Shown here one piece after another: positions 32,561 to 43,006 of a stretch of DNA of 64,000 nucleotides. Position 1 is the first letter of the stretch; every line of letters begins with the position of its first letter. Origin of the DNA: Aspidiotus rigidus (Eukaryota; Arthropoda; Insecta; Hemiptera; Diaspididae); NCBI GenBank assembly GCA_035079385.1, contig JAVHKY010000036.1, positions 558,001 to 622,000 of the forward strand. Direction: 5' to 3'. Both the position numbers and the translations under genes were made by a program. The notes beneath the pieces were generated by a model. That model did not search any database, was not told the DNA's origin, and saw only the letters and a program-made list of their open reading frames with translations.

Positions 32561-35500
32561 ATGATGGTGCCGTTCAATATAAATTTTTTAATGAGTAAGT
32601 AAATATACGACACTTACTATACGAGGATGGACGACAATCAAATTGTCTTCCAAGTATACCTATACGTGTATGGATATCGTTATTTTTGTAAAATATTTTC
32701 TTTAAAAAATCGGCGTAGCGCATTAATATATTAAGGTAGTATGACTTGTTTTTCTAACGAATATGCGGACGCGCATAAAATTATTAGAAAAAAATACACC
32801 GCCCTTCAATAGATATTTTAAATTTATGATACACTTCTGAGTGTTTGAAAATAGGTAACAGTTATCGTTATGTGTTTAAAAATCCAAAATACCGGCACTA
32901 AAAGCATAATAGGATACTATTCAACTTCGAAAGATTTGTTGGTCAATTAAGAGTGCGAATTGATTTTTTTTTCGCATGAATTGCTAGAACCCAGAAAATT
33001 TGCTCTTACAGGAAATTCTACAACCATCATTCTTCTCACAGAGAATGCGATATTAAATGTAAAATATGTATTGCTCCTTCCTCTCCTCGTATATAGACCA
33101 CGAGACAATTTACTAGCACAATCGATTCTTATTTTCCATTCGCCAATATTGTACTACGATATTACTTATTGTTCATTTCAAGGCAGTAATAAGTTAGACC
33201 AATTAGGTACTTCGTATGTGCAATTCGTTACAATCGAGCTATTGAAGAAGTTGCATCAAGCTCAGTTTTGAACTCAGTTTTCACGCGCGTTCTGACTATC
33301 GAAGATACAATAATTTGTACTCGTATTGAATACGTATATACCTGAACTAACGTAATGTTTTTTATAATTGCAGTTTTAACAGTATTAGTCTGCATCGAAT
33401 GGGGCGCTGTCCCACCGTTCAAAACGCTCGGATTCTATTGTAATGATCCTAAGCTGAACTTTCCGTTTCAAGGCGACACAGTTGGAACGAATTTGTTACT
33501 CACAGTCTCTTTCTTACTGCCATGGTTTCTAGTAAGTCGTGCTTGGAAATACATTTTGATTATTATCGACGTTTGAAAAAGTATAGTAGGACATGAAAAC
33601 TCGCAGCTCGCTTCTTGCACTGCTCGGTGGAACGAAATTATTAGCCGCACTCAATGGAAAGAGTAGCAAAAAGGTTTCTGCGAAACTTGGAACTATTTTC
33701 CACGCGAGCTCAGAATTATCACTTTACTCTTCTTCTTTTTCTGTTCATCTGAAAATAAGTCCTCGTCCCTCTTTAGATCGAAAATTGAAATATGTACTTT
33801 CAAGTCCTCTCTCACCATTTTTTTAGCGGGTTACCCGCTATCCGTTTTATTGGAGGGACATCCTGAGAAAACATCCGCAAGCGCATCCGCGTCTGACTTT
33901 AGGGACGTCAGCATTTTTGGAGAAATGTCCAAGGACTTCCAACTTTGATGATGTCATCAACTTAAGTTAGGTTAGACTGCATAAAAGAGTTTGTCTAGAC
34001 CAGATATTGAGATGTACGGACTCCTTGAAAATACGAGACATGCTTCAGAGGAACTTGGAGCGGAACGATACAGTCACGTAACATCGTTCCTCTCCAAGTT
34101 CCTCTAGACCAGATATTGTAGGAGTTTGTCAAGGTTTATCTTATGGAAGGGGAGGGGTGTTTATGTACATGGAATACACAGTATCTTCAAGTGGATATTT
34201 ATATGCTTGGCAATCTATCATTAGTATACCTGAGTACGTATGGTACAAGCATGATTAAGTTGTATGATACGAAACAGTAAACGTCTCTTGAAGCTTCTCT
34301 CTGATCTTTCGATTTATATCAGAAGTGGGATTCACACCTAATGATCCCTTGGACACCGGTCAACGAATTAAAGCAATTTGAACACCAGCAACAGAAACAG
34401 ATGCAAATTCACATTCATTGTTGTTTATACAAATTCATCCACGACGGCTGAAGAGACATTTAGCGATTTATTTGTCATTTTACAAACAGAAACAATCGAA
34501 CTTTTGCTGAGCCATTGTACCTAACGGTCTATATCTGCATTTACATACCCCAAACGTTGGAAAAAGGCCTGTTGGCTTTGATAGAGAAGAACGAACCACC
34601 TGGCCTGCCCTCCTCCTACCAACCGCTCTGTGTGTTCAACACTGTCAGCAAGTTATTTGAGCGGGCAGTGACAACGCGGTTGGAGAACCACTTGGTGTCC
34701 AAAAAGATAATTTCTAGGAGTATCAAATGGAAGTCGTAATAATTCTATGATTAATTTTTTGAAAATTAATAATTTTATTAATTAAATTATACTCAATTTA
34801 ATTTTATTCATTAATTAAATATTGATTTATTATATAATAAATTTTTTTTATACCTATTTTTGAAAAAAATTCTTCTTTAAATATTATGTAGCAACATTTT
34901 TTATATTTAAATTTAAATATTAAATTAATATAAAATTAAAATGAATAATTTAATTTATTATTAATTTATATTTAATAATTTTAAGATCAATAAATTTCAT
35001 CTTATCAATAATTTATTTAAAATCCTTTAATTCTAGCTTGATTAATTTAAATTTATATCGTTGAGCAATTATAATTACTTCTATTCTTTTAATTTTATAT
35101 AAATAATATTATAATCTGTTGATTAAATAGAAATTACACAGTAAATTTTATTTATTTTAATTTCATTCATGTATGGTTATTAAAAATAATGATAAAAAAT
35201 TATTTTATTCATTAAAAATTTTTTAATTAATAATAAAGCAATTTGTTCAATTATTTAAAAAAATCCTAACAATATTAATGATTTTCTTATTTAAAAATTC
35301 GATTATCTTAATAATAATTCCATTAATTCAAATTTCAAGAATAATTTTTAAAAATATTATATAGCAAAATTTTTTATATTTGATGTTTTAATAATTAAAA
35401 ATAGAATTTTTTAAATTCAATTTTTGGATTCAAATTTATTAATATTATAATATTATTAATAATAATAGAAATCAATATAATAATAAATTATTTAGAAAAT

Positions 35501-38500
35501 ATTTTTATAAATTAGTAAACAAAAATTTTTGTTGAATTCATAAAATAAAATTTTAATATATATTAATTTTTGTATTAATTTAAAATTTTAATTATTAAAA
35601 TTTTTATTTAATTTAATATTTCAGTACGGTTTTCAAGCTGGACTCTGTACTTCTCAAGAAGATAGCCTCTGCGTCAATGGAGTTCTGCGCAGCCGTCTGC
35701 TTTGACATAAAGAATGCGTTTAATTCCATTCCATGGCTGAAGATCTTGACAATGCTACAAAACGCCAGAGTGCTTGGCCACCTGCTAAGGATCAACTGTA
35801 GTTACTTGAACTGCAGAGAGGTCGAAGCAGAGACGTCTGCTAACACAGTGAGAAGAAGCGTAACATACGGTGTTTCCCAGGGATCTGTTTTGGTTCCTAC
35901 CTCGTGGAATATCGCATTTAATGGGCTATTCAAGCTAAAGCTGCGACCAGGGGTGCAGTTGATATACAGTAGAGTACTTATGTATGTTCTAGGGCACTTG
36001 ACTTTTCTCTGTCGCGTAACCTACTTTTTCAACATTTCTGACACTGAAAATCCTCTAGTTTTCAATACTAAAATATATTTAGCTATTTTTAAAGCAAATG
36101 TGGGTCATTTTACTCTGTTTTGCTCTGTTTTTTCTTCTCTGATGGTTCAAAAATTTTAGAACTTTCTAATGTCAAACCAGGGAGAACCTAGAGAAGTTAT
36201 AAGAATACTCTGTATGAGCGTAGCAATGTCTATCCCCCTGTATGGAGTCCCGGTGAGGGCCGACTCCGCAAAGATTGAGTACAAAAAATGGGAAATCAAA
36301 AGAATCCAACGAAGAGCTGCGCTTAAATGTGTTGGTGCCTACCGCACTGTATCGACGGATGCTCTTTGCATATTAGCGCGGACACCGTTAATTGATCTGC
36401 TGGCAGACTTGCGGGTCAAGAAGGAGGCCAGGTGCTCCTTGTTTGCCTAGTGGAAAGAGCGATTTGCCCAAACAGGAAAGGGCGACTGGACCCGCGTGCT
36501 AATACGTGATTTTGACAAAAGAATGGACCAAGACCATAGCCAGCCAAACTTCCATCTCACACAAATGATGATCAGCCATGGGTGTTTGAACAAGTACCTT
36601 CACAAGATGGGGAAGTTGAGTAGCCGTCGTGTTCACACTGCACTGTCAGGAACGGGATGATGGACCACAGCACACCTTCTTTGAGTTTGAGGCGTGGAGA
36701 TGTGAGCGGGGTGAGTTAAAACGGTCTCCAGCTCTCGAGATCTTGGAAGATGAAGAATTCATCGCAAGTAATCTGGTTCCATGAATGCTCAGAATAACGA
36801 TGGCATGGAACCATGTATCTACATTTGCCGCTGAGGTAATGGAGTATAAAATTGAAAGGATACGACATAATTGTGTTTTATTGGTCGTTGTACAAATACG
36901 ACTTAATTGTGCTTTATTGGTCGTTGAAAGGATGCGATATAATTGCGCTTTATCTGCTATAATCTTTACAGGATGATTATGAAGGTTTTGAATAAGGGAT
37001 ACAACGGGCTTCTTCCCCCTCTTCAGCTTGCATGCAAGAAATATCAAAAGACCTACGACCAAACGTGATTGTACTGTTGATAAACCCTGGAATTAACGAG
37101 CTCAACTCAACTGGAAGAAGAATAAACTGAAAATGACTGTAATTGGAAGTACTACATTGAATCGAACCAATTGTACGGTATAATGCATACTCTAGCGCCA
37201 ATAAATTCTTCAAAGATCCGAGTGTTATTGAATACCCGAGGCATGACATCAAGATCCAAAGTCTTCCTCTTGTCATATAAGTTTTTTGTTGGACGACGCA
37301 CGGCAAATTTCTCAAAAAGAAAAACATAGAACAGGTTCCATGTTAGGGAGGTGGTAAAGTCAAGGCATTTTCTAGTAAGCCTCCTCTGGACCATGCGGTC
37401 AATGTCCAACCTAACCTGATTTACTCTGGCCAGGTGCTTAACCTGCAACCTCTGCTGCCCTTCAAAAAACAACCATATTTTTGGAATTTAATTTCTCTAC
37501 ATGCTCTTGATTAACTCCATCTTTCTTTTGTATTCCCCCTTAATGAATTCTGAACCTATAAAAACATTCCAAGTGGCGAAATACATTCAACTTTCGACAA
37601 ATCTAAATTTTCTTATAATATAGCCTAGGGAAATTCCTAGCTCCTCGCTCAGAAGAATGCCTATCCTATGATCTAACCTAGACCAATTCTTCTTGGCAAC
37701 ATAACCTAACCTAACTTGGGTTTATGACGTCATTGGAGTCGGACGCGGACGTTCTGTGAAAATGCCCTTCTCTTCAAAACGAAACAGGTAGCAGGTTCTC
37801 CGCTAAAATCGACGGTTAGACTGAAGCTGGTGGGGACCTCGTATATCTTTATGAAAGTGGAACTCCTGGAGAACGGTTTAAAGACAAACATTTTTTGAAG
37901 ACCCACAGTCATAGGTATTTAGGTACAAGTCGAAGGTCAACATTTTCCATGTTCCTAAATCTCGTTAGACCTCCTCCCTAAAGACATTCAACGCCCGGTG
38001 TTTGTTACCCGACCTGGGCAGACGGTAGAATGACTCCCTCCTCCATAACCACAGTCGTCAATTTTTCTTCAAGTCCCTAAACTGGGTCAGAGTCCAGGTA
38101 CCCTTCATCCCATTGGGGCCATAATTTGCTGGGAAGACAGCGCACAGCGGACGTTTTCACCAAAATATACCCCCTCCCTCCAGAAACATGTTTTCTATCC
38201 TTGTTCTTTTCCTCTCCTTCCAGATCCATCACTGCTTGCGAGAAAATTCGCACGCAATTTGAAAAATAAAATACCTACAAGTTTGTTCAGATAACTTTTG
38301 TCAGGTTTCGTTCTTAGAACGTTGAACCGCACTATGATGACGCAATGTGAACTATGGATTGAATTTTTGTTTTGTAGTTTATGATCGTCGAATGGTCCAC
38401 ATCGTCGTCCTCGCTGCACAAAAGCACGAACGATATGTCTACCAAACGGTTGTGGATGAAGAAAACTCGGTATTGGTATTGTAGATACTTGTACGGCTTG

Positions 38501-39642
38501 TGCTTCACGTTTCTTATAACCGATTTGGCGAAGATAGTGATTGGGGAACCGAGACCACATTTCTTCGATACCTGCGATCCTAAATTTCGAGGAGCTAATA
38601 ACTGCACCGAAACGTGAGCATTAAAGTTTTTTCCTTTGTATTTACATTTCTGACTACAGGTTTAATTATTTTGGTTTCTGGTTTTACAGCGACTACATCA
38701 CGGATTTTGTTTGCAATAAAACGTCATTGGGACTCTACTACGTCATAGATTCCAGCAAATCTTTTCCTTCGGGGCATGCTTCTTTTTCATGTTTTTTTGC
38801 TATCTTCATGATGGTTAGTACAGATATATACCGCACCGCGGTACATTATAGATTTTTCTTACTAGTGTTTAAGACGATGGCTCTGACTTCCAACTACTTC
38901 CAAGAGGGCGTTTCAATTAATCATATTTAGGTATCCTTAATCATCAGATATTGAAAAAAGAGGGGCAAAATCAAACGCCTTATAATCTCATTAAAAGGTA
39001 ATGAACGATACAGTGAAGAACTTTCTAAACCATAAGATAGTCACCTAAATTCGATTTTTGAAAGGTTCTTAATTCAATTCTCTGTTCTAAAAGTGATCGA
39101 TCAGTTATATTATTTAGATTTTCGGCCGAATTATAATTATTCGTCGCAAGCGTTTCTCTATTCTCATCCATATTTGTTACGTGTTTCTCATCTTTAAACC
39201 AAGTTGATAGGTTAACAATTCTTGTTAATGCAGACGTCGACGATATGATTAGTCACACGATAGTAGCTGAGAAATCAAGTTTTAATAATAAAGCCATTCT
39301 GGGTAGAGCATCTCTAACGTAACGATAGGGCGATAACCAACTGCAAAATTAATTAAATCGATTCCTTTCGCGTTGCAGCAATATTTCTATCGAGCCGTCA
39401 AGACGAAATCGCAATTCTTGGTGTACTTCCTTCAAGTATTGTGCATATTCTGGGGTTTGACCTGCTCGTTGACCAGGATCACCGATCATCGTCATCACTG
39501 GTGGGATGTATTGGCTGGTGCCATTCTCGGGATTACAGTGGCCGCGTATTTCTACCATAGTAACAAATTCACAATGAGGAAAACGTTGAGCAACGATAAA
39601 AACAAGAATTTTCAGACGCGTCTCATGAACTCAAACGAATAG
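32561..39642 (+). CDS. PAP2-family lipid phosphate phosphatase (wunen/PLPP-like)
   Basis: Five coding exons (32561-32594, 33374-33531, 38378-38613, 38690-38813, 39379-39642) join to 272 codons, giving 271 aa, the usual size. The enzyme dephosphorylates phosphatidate, lysophosphatidate and related lipids at membranes; insect relatives guide germ cells. All three catalytic motifs are visible: KIVIGEPRP (about residues 116-124), PSGH (169-172) and TRITDHRHHWWD (216-227). His172 and His223 are the expected catalytic histidines. The first position of motif 3 is Thr rather than the usual Ser. Hydrophobic segments fit a six-span topology, and N-glycosylation sites lie between motifs 1 and 2 (NCT, NKT). 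Exon 1 encodes 11 codons after an in-frame upstream stop at 32543; it is the least certain exon. Intron 2 (4.8 kb) is filled with R1, PLE and Helentron-like debris. An AATAAA lies at 40405-40410. Confidence 0.9.
34048..34104. repeat. 22-bp inverted repeat with flanking direct repeats
   Basis: gaggaacttggagcggaacg at (34048-34069) pairs with 34083-34104 with one mismatch around a 13-bp loop. The phrase agaccagatattg occurs directly on both sides (about 34006 and 34106). It lies inside intron 2 of the phosphatase gene. Confidence 0.65.
34515..36870 (+). mobile_element. R1-clade non-LTR retrotransposon remnant
   Basis: The remnant encodes R1-like RT in pieces. KNEPPGLPSSYQPLCVFNTV and SKLFERAVTTRLENHL lie at 34580-34720. 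QYGFQAG follows at 35622, then AVCFDIKNAFNSIPW (RT motif A, 35690) and GVSQGSVLVPTSWNIAFNGL (motif B, 35870). After a disrupted stretch (35965-36165, where the YADD motif should be) the C-terminal part appears: MSIPLYGVPVRADSAK (36217), LTQMMISHGCLNKYL (36556) and the Cys/His zinc-knuckle region HCQERDDGPQHTFFEFEAWR (about 36640-36700). It is truncated at the 5' end, lacks the endonuclease and the RT active-site motif, and is interrupted by an AT-rich block. It is dead and lies in intron 2 of the phosphatase gene. Confidence 0.85.
34724..35621. other. About 900-bp extremely AT-rich block splitting the R1 remnant
   Basis: Composition changes abruptly to nearly pure A/T. Removing the block rejoins the R1 protein in frame between ISRS and QYGFQAG, so it entered after the R1 copy existed. 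It holds an internal imperfect direct repeat: aaatattatgtagcaacatt (about 34880) matches aaatattatatagcaaaatt (about 35352), 470 bp apart. Its right end tttcag is acceptor-like, but using GT/AG splice sites gives the wrong frame, so it is not an intron. Mitochondrial origin (a numt) or a satellite-like insertion is possible. I looked for conserved insect rRNA motifs and did not find them. Confidence 0.6.
37265..37345 (-). mobile_element. End fragment of the Helentron-like family
   Basis: Read on the minus strand, the sequence gives aacatggaacctgttctatg, then tgagaaatttgccgtgcgtc gtcc and aaaaaactt. This is the 5' end region found at 9829 and 19738, with one base changed in the terminal motif (cagg to catg). 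Only the left end survives. It lies in intron 2 of the phosphatase gene. Confidence 0.65.
37346..37472 (-). mobile_element. Penelope-like fragment
   Basis: The minus strand encodes VKHLARVNQVRLDIDRMVQR followed by RLTRKCLDFTTSL. This matches the region between RT and endonuclease in the copies at 29013 (+) and 29900 (-). The fragment abuts the Helentron-like end at 37345, so one inserted into, or recombined with, the other. Confidence 0.75.
38079..38165 (+). repeat. Second member of the 18711-18800 repeat family
   Basis: gtcagagtccaggtaccctt...ggggccataatttgctggga and the following cagcgcacagcggacg align with 18722-18780. It lies just upstream of phosphatase exon 3. Confidence 0.5.
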
Positions 39643-40439
39643 ATGAACGTTGCGCATTCATTTATTATATTACTATTTTCATTCCTGAGAACTCGATTGA
39701 GACCGAGAATTCGTTTAAACACAAGATGAGTACAAATATCTATAATTTCGAGATGGTTCAAGAAGAAAATTCGTGTATTATGTGACGGTTCCTAAAAAAA
39801 ATCTTCGAAGAGAGAATGCATTTCCAAATTTGACTGATCTCTCTTTCATCGAAGATAGATAAAATAGATTATTTTATTACGACAGTATTGTATTATTTTG
39901 TTATTCTTAAGATTATCATTTCCATTCGAAAATCGTCGATTTAGATAATTAATACACCCGGTGTCGAGATCGCGAACTGATAACTTTCTGTAAGTTCCAA
40001 GATAATTGTAAACAATATTTGTATAACGATAATTTTGCTAAATGTACATTCGTTACATTATGATTAGCGATCTATTATTAATACGATTAACTCTATTCTT
40101 TTAATTTAATAATCATTCTTTCAGAACGTCCTCAGTTTACGTGTACATTGCATAAAACGTTCGCAGCTGATATGAGAAAAAAATGCATGATCGACCTAAG
40201 TACATCTCGACAAGGAGTGCGAATGTTTTCTAAATATTGTCATTGTGATAGCGACAGCCTCGTTTTATTTATTGTATAAATAATTGTTGTGTTCCGTCTT
40301 CGTAAAACGTACACGTACGATAATATCGACGCATCAAGTTACATTATTACCAAAGTACCAACAATAATGCGTAAGAGAGTTATTGATTAAGATGTGAAAA
40401 AATGAATAAATGAGAAAATTGAGGTATACCCACAAATTA
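39643..40439 (+). other. 3' UTR of the phosphatase gene and convergent gene boundary
   Basis: No coding frame is present. AATAAA for the plus-strand gene is at 40405-40410. The minus-strand RpL29 gene has its own signal at 40440-40445, so the two transcripts probably end within tens of bases of each other or overlap. Confidence 0.55.
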
Positions 40440-40477
40440 TTTATTTGAAAATAAAAAATAGGAATAAGGGACACTTT

Positions 40478-41964
40478 TTACACCTTAGAAATACCCATGG
40501 TTTCCATTTTCTGTCCTTTTTTCTCTGCCAACTTTTGACGTAACACGAGCTTCCTATTCTTTCTAGCTAAAGCGCGTTCGATCTGTCGAGCCGTAGACAA
40601 ATTATTCTTCAAAGCGTACCTTTGATTTTTCAAAAATTTTTGGCACACCTGAACAAAGAATAGAAAAATTAGGCTTAACGGTTGAGGCAACTAAGAGAAA
40701 CGAGGACCAGATCAGCAGAATACTTACACCACGTTTGGATTCGGAACGATTCTTCTTCGGCCTCTTGATTCCATTTCTGTGGTCTTTGCGATCTGAAACC
40801 AAATAAATTGTTCGTTAAAAGAAAATTATCGTCGCTAAAGCTTGAGAGATCTATCAACAATGACTCGGATATCCACGCCTTCTACAATTTTATTATCGAT
40901 AGTAATGTAAACCCTGGCCCTTTCAATGCATCCAATAAACGAATTATCAAAACTGGATGTTTAGGTGTACCCAAAGTTTCACCAACAATTCCCTTCTCCT
41001 GACATAGATTCGAACCACCACAAACGTTAAGTGTATTAGTCAACGTTTTACCCAACCATGTGTTTTCATCTCAATGCGAACATCATTTCTTTTGTCAGAC
41101 AAGTATTTGTGGACAGATTGCCATTATTTCCTACAATTTAGAGATCAAGATCCAAGCTACTCTGGTTCGACAATTATTTTTCTTGTCTCCTTGAATATTT
41201 TTGCACGTTTCCTTTCATTATGAGATGAGTAAAAATCACAAAAATAAACTTTAGTAATCCTGAGTTGCGGGCTAAACTGATTTCAAACAAGTTTTGAGAT
41301 TGATGGATAATATCGACAGGTAATCTTCCGTCAAAATTCGGTTTACTACACGAAGATCAACGTTCGCACGAAGAAAAATTCAAGAATAGGACTTTAGTGA
41401 ATATTCGAGGAACTTCAAAAAACAATCACTACAACTTAATCCCGTTTTCAACAGATACCTTCATAATGTGCTCATGATGTGAGAACGAAAAATTTTTTTA
41501 CGTACGGACGACTGCTCAAATGCTAACATGACAACTCAAACTTCTGTGATAATTTTTGATTACGGTGGGAAAAACAGAACTCATCTTCAAGATTCTCGAG
41601 ATTCGAGCATTAGAAAAATCGATAAGAGTTTGAAATTTTTCTAAAATATGGACCTTTGTTCAAATGCTAATATGACGACTGAATCTTTCGTGATAATTTT
41701 TGAATACGATGGGAAAAACAATGTACAATGAAGTTATCAGAGAGACTTTGTAAGATCGAGAATTCAAGATCAAATTAGCCACTCGCGAACGTTTCCCAAA
41801 AAGTAACAGAAATAAATCAGAATAGGTCAAATTCATCGAAAAACACTTCAGACTTGCGGCATCTGTAGGTAATACTCAAATCTTCGAGCACCGAAGTGAA
41901 AGTAACACAATCAACTTCATTACTTACTTTGGTTGTGATTAGTATGGTTCTTCGATTTGGCCAT
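40478..41964 (-). CDS. RpL29: 60S ribosomal protein eL29
   Basis: Three coding exons on the minus strand (41964-41928, 40792-40728, 40648-40478) join to 91 codons, giving 90 aa. The N-terminus MAKSKNHTNHNQNRKDHRNG and the following IKRPKKNRSESKRG are diagnostic for eL29, a small, very basic protein of the large ribosomal subunit. Exon 3 (VCQKFLKNQRYALKNN, then a lysine/arginine-rich tail) continues it, with VCQKF where VDPKF is more usual. Donors are GTAAGT-type at all junctions. A noncoding 5' exon is likely, because ttccag precedes the ATG closely and a gtgagt donor is present near 42165. A poly(A) signal is at 40440-40445 (complement). Confidence 0.95.
40800..41920. other. RpL29 intron 1 with internal near-duplicate phrases
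   Basis: No coding content. The phrase caaatgctaacatgacaact (about 41517) recurs as caaatgctaatatgacgact (about 41655), each followed by ttcgtgataatttttga-like sequence, showing a roughly 140-bp local duplication. Ribosomal protein introns often host snoRNAs. I looked for paired C/D boxes (RTGATGA ... CTGA) and found none clear enough to call. Confidence 0.35.
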
Positions 41965-42169
41965 TTCGAATTATCTGGAAACGAAACGAAAAATAAGTCT
42001 ACGTAGTATGTAGAAGTGAATAGCGATTGAAAAACGATACCAGAATCTGATTATCAAAGAAATATTTTGGTAACTACAGCAGGTACCACGAAACGCGAAT
42101 TACTAGATCAATATCCCAGTATCGAGTAAATTAATTTGAATGTTTTATATTTAAGGAAGATACTCACGT

Positions 42170-43006
42170 TTTAATTATGATCAAACGACAGAACTTTTTA
42201 GCAATAGAAATTTCCGAAATAATACGAGAATCTAATAAGGATTGCAGTTAGTGAAGCACAGAGTTGCATTAGCGCTTTTACACGTGAATAGAATTCTGTG
42301 GAATGATACTTACTTTTGGGCTTTGTATCGGAGTGCAGGCTGCTTCATGGCTTCATCAGTTTTTGAAACCAGTGTTACCATTAACAAAAACGTCATTATT
42401 CCTTTTGTAAATATGAAGAAAAAAACGGTTGATCGAAAATATAATTTGATCTTCGGGCTCAAAGTAATATCTTCTCATGTTTCTTGTTCATCTCAATTAA
42501 ATTTATTTAGATTAAAACCTATTAAATGGCGATTATTGCTGCAAAACGTCTCGTTTTCATGAATTTGTATCTCCCCGTCTACGGGAAATTACATAATTGA
42601 TTATCGCGCGAAGAGAAATTTTCTCGTTTACTTTTCAGTGTTTGTGATTCATCCTGTAGTAGTACCAGTTAGCAGTATCTAGTACTCTCTCCAATATTTT
42701 CCGGACTACCCCAATAAATACTCAGCTTATTTTTAAGAGAAAAATTCGACGATTCACTACCTTCTATCGTACTACATGTAGAGAACTCAAATTTCTCGTC
42801 AATGCAAAAATTTAATTGTTGTTATACATATCCGGAACTGAGTCGCGAGTGACCCTCGAAGTGTTTGGAAACGTTAGAGAATTTGTAAACCTTCGTACCC
42901 TCCCATTTCACTGGAAAAGTTCGTTATTTCCGTTTTAATGGGGGTATATACCCTTGAATCGAAGTAATTAGATAATTTTCAATCATCACAAAGAAGAGGT
43001 GCCGAT
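42170..43006. promoter_or_regulatory. Shared upstream region of RpL29 and Eps15
   Basis: RpL29 (minus) and Eps15 (plus) are divergent, with start codons 1,042 bp apart. The interval contains no convincing gene; the frame at 42242-42562 has no motif. Promoters for both should lie here, but I cannot assign TATA, Inr or DPE elements with confidence. Confidence 0.4.

Noticed and set aside
34740..35600. Mitochondrial rRNA or protein gene insertion
   Set aside because: Composition fits mtDNA, but I found no conserved 12S/16S motif or readable mitochondrial protein. It is kept only as a possibility needing a database search.
34724..35621. AT-rich block as a retrotransposon intron
   Set aside because: GT...AG sites can be found at its edges, but splicing them gives the wrong reading frame, and R1 elements do not carry introns.
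40800..41920. Intronic snoRNA in RpL29
   Set aside because: Ribosomal protein introns often host them, but no convincing C/D or H/ACA box arrangement was visible.
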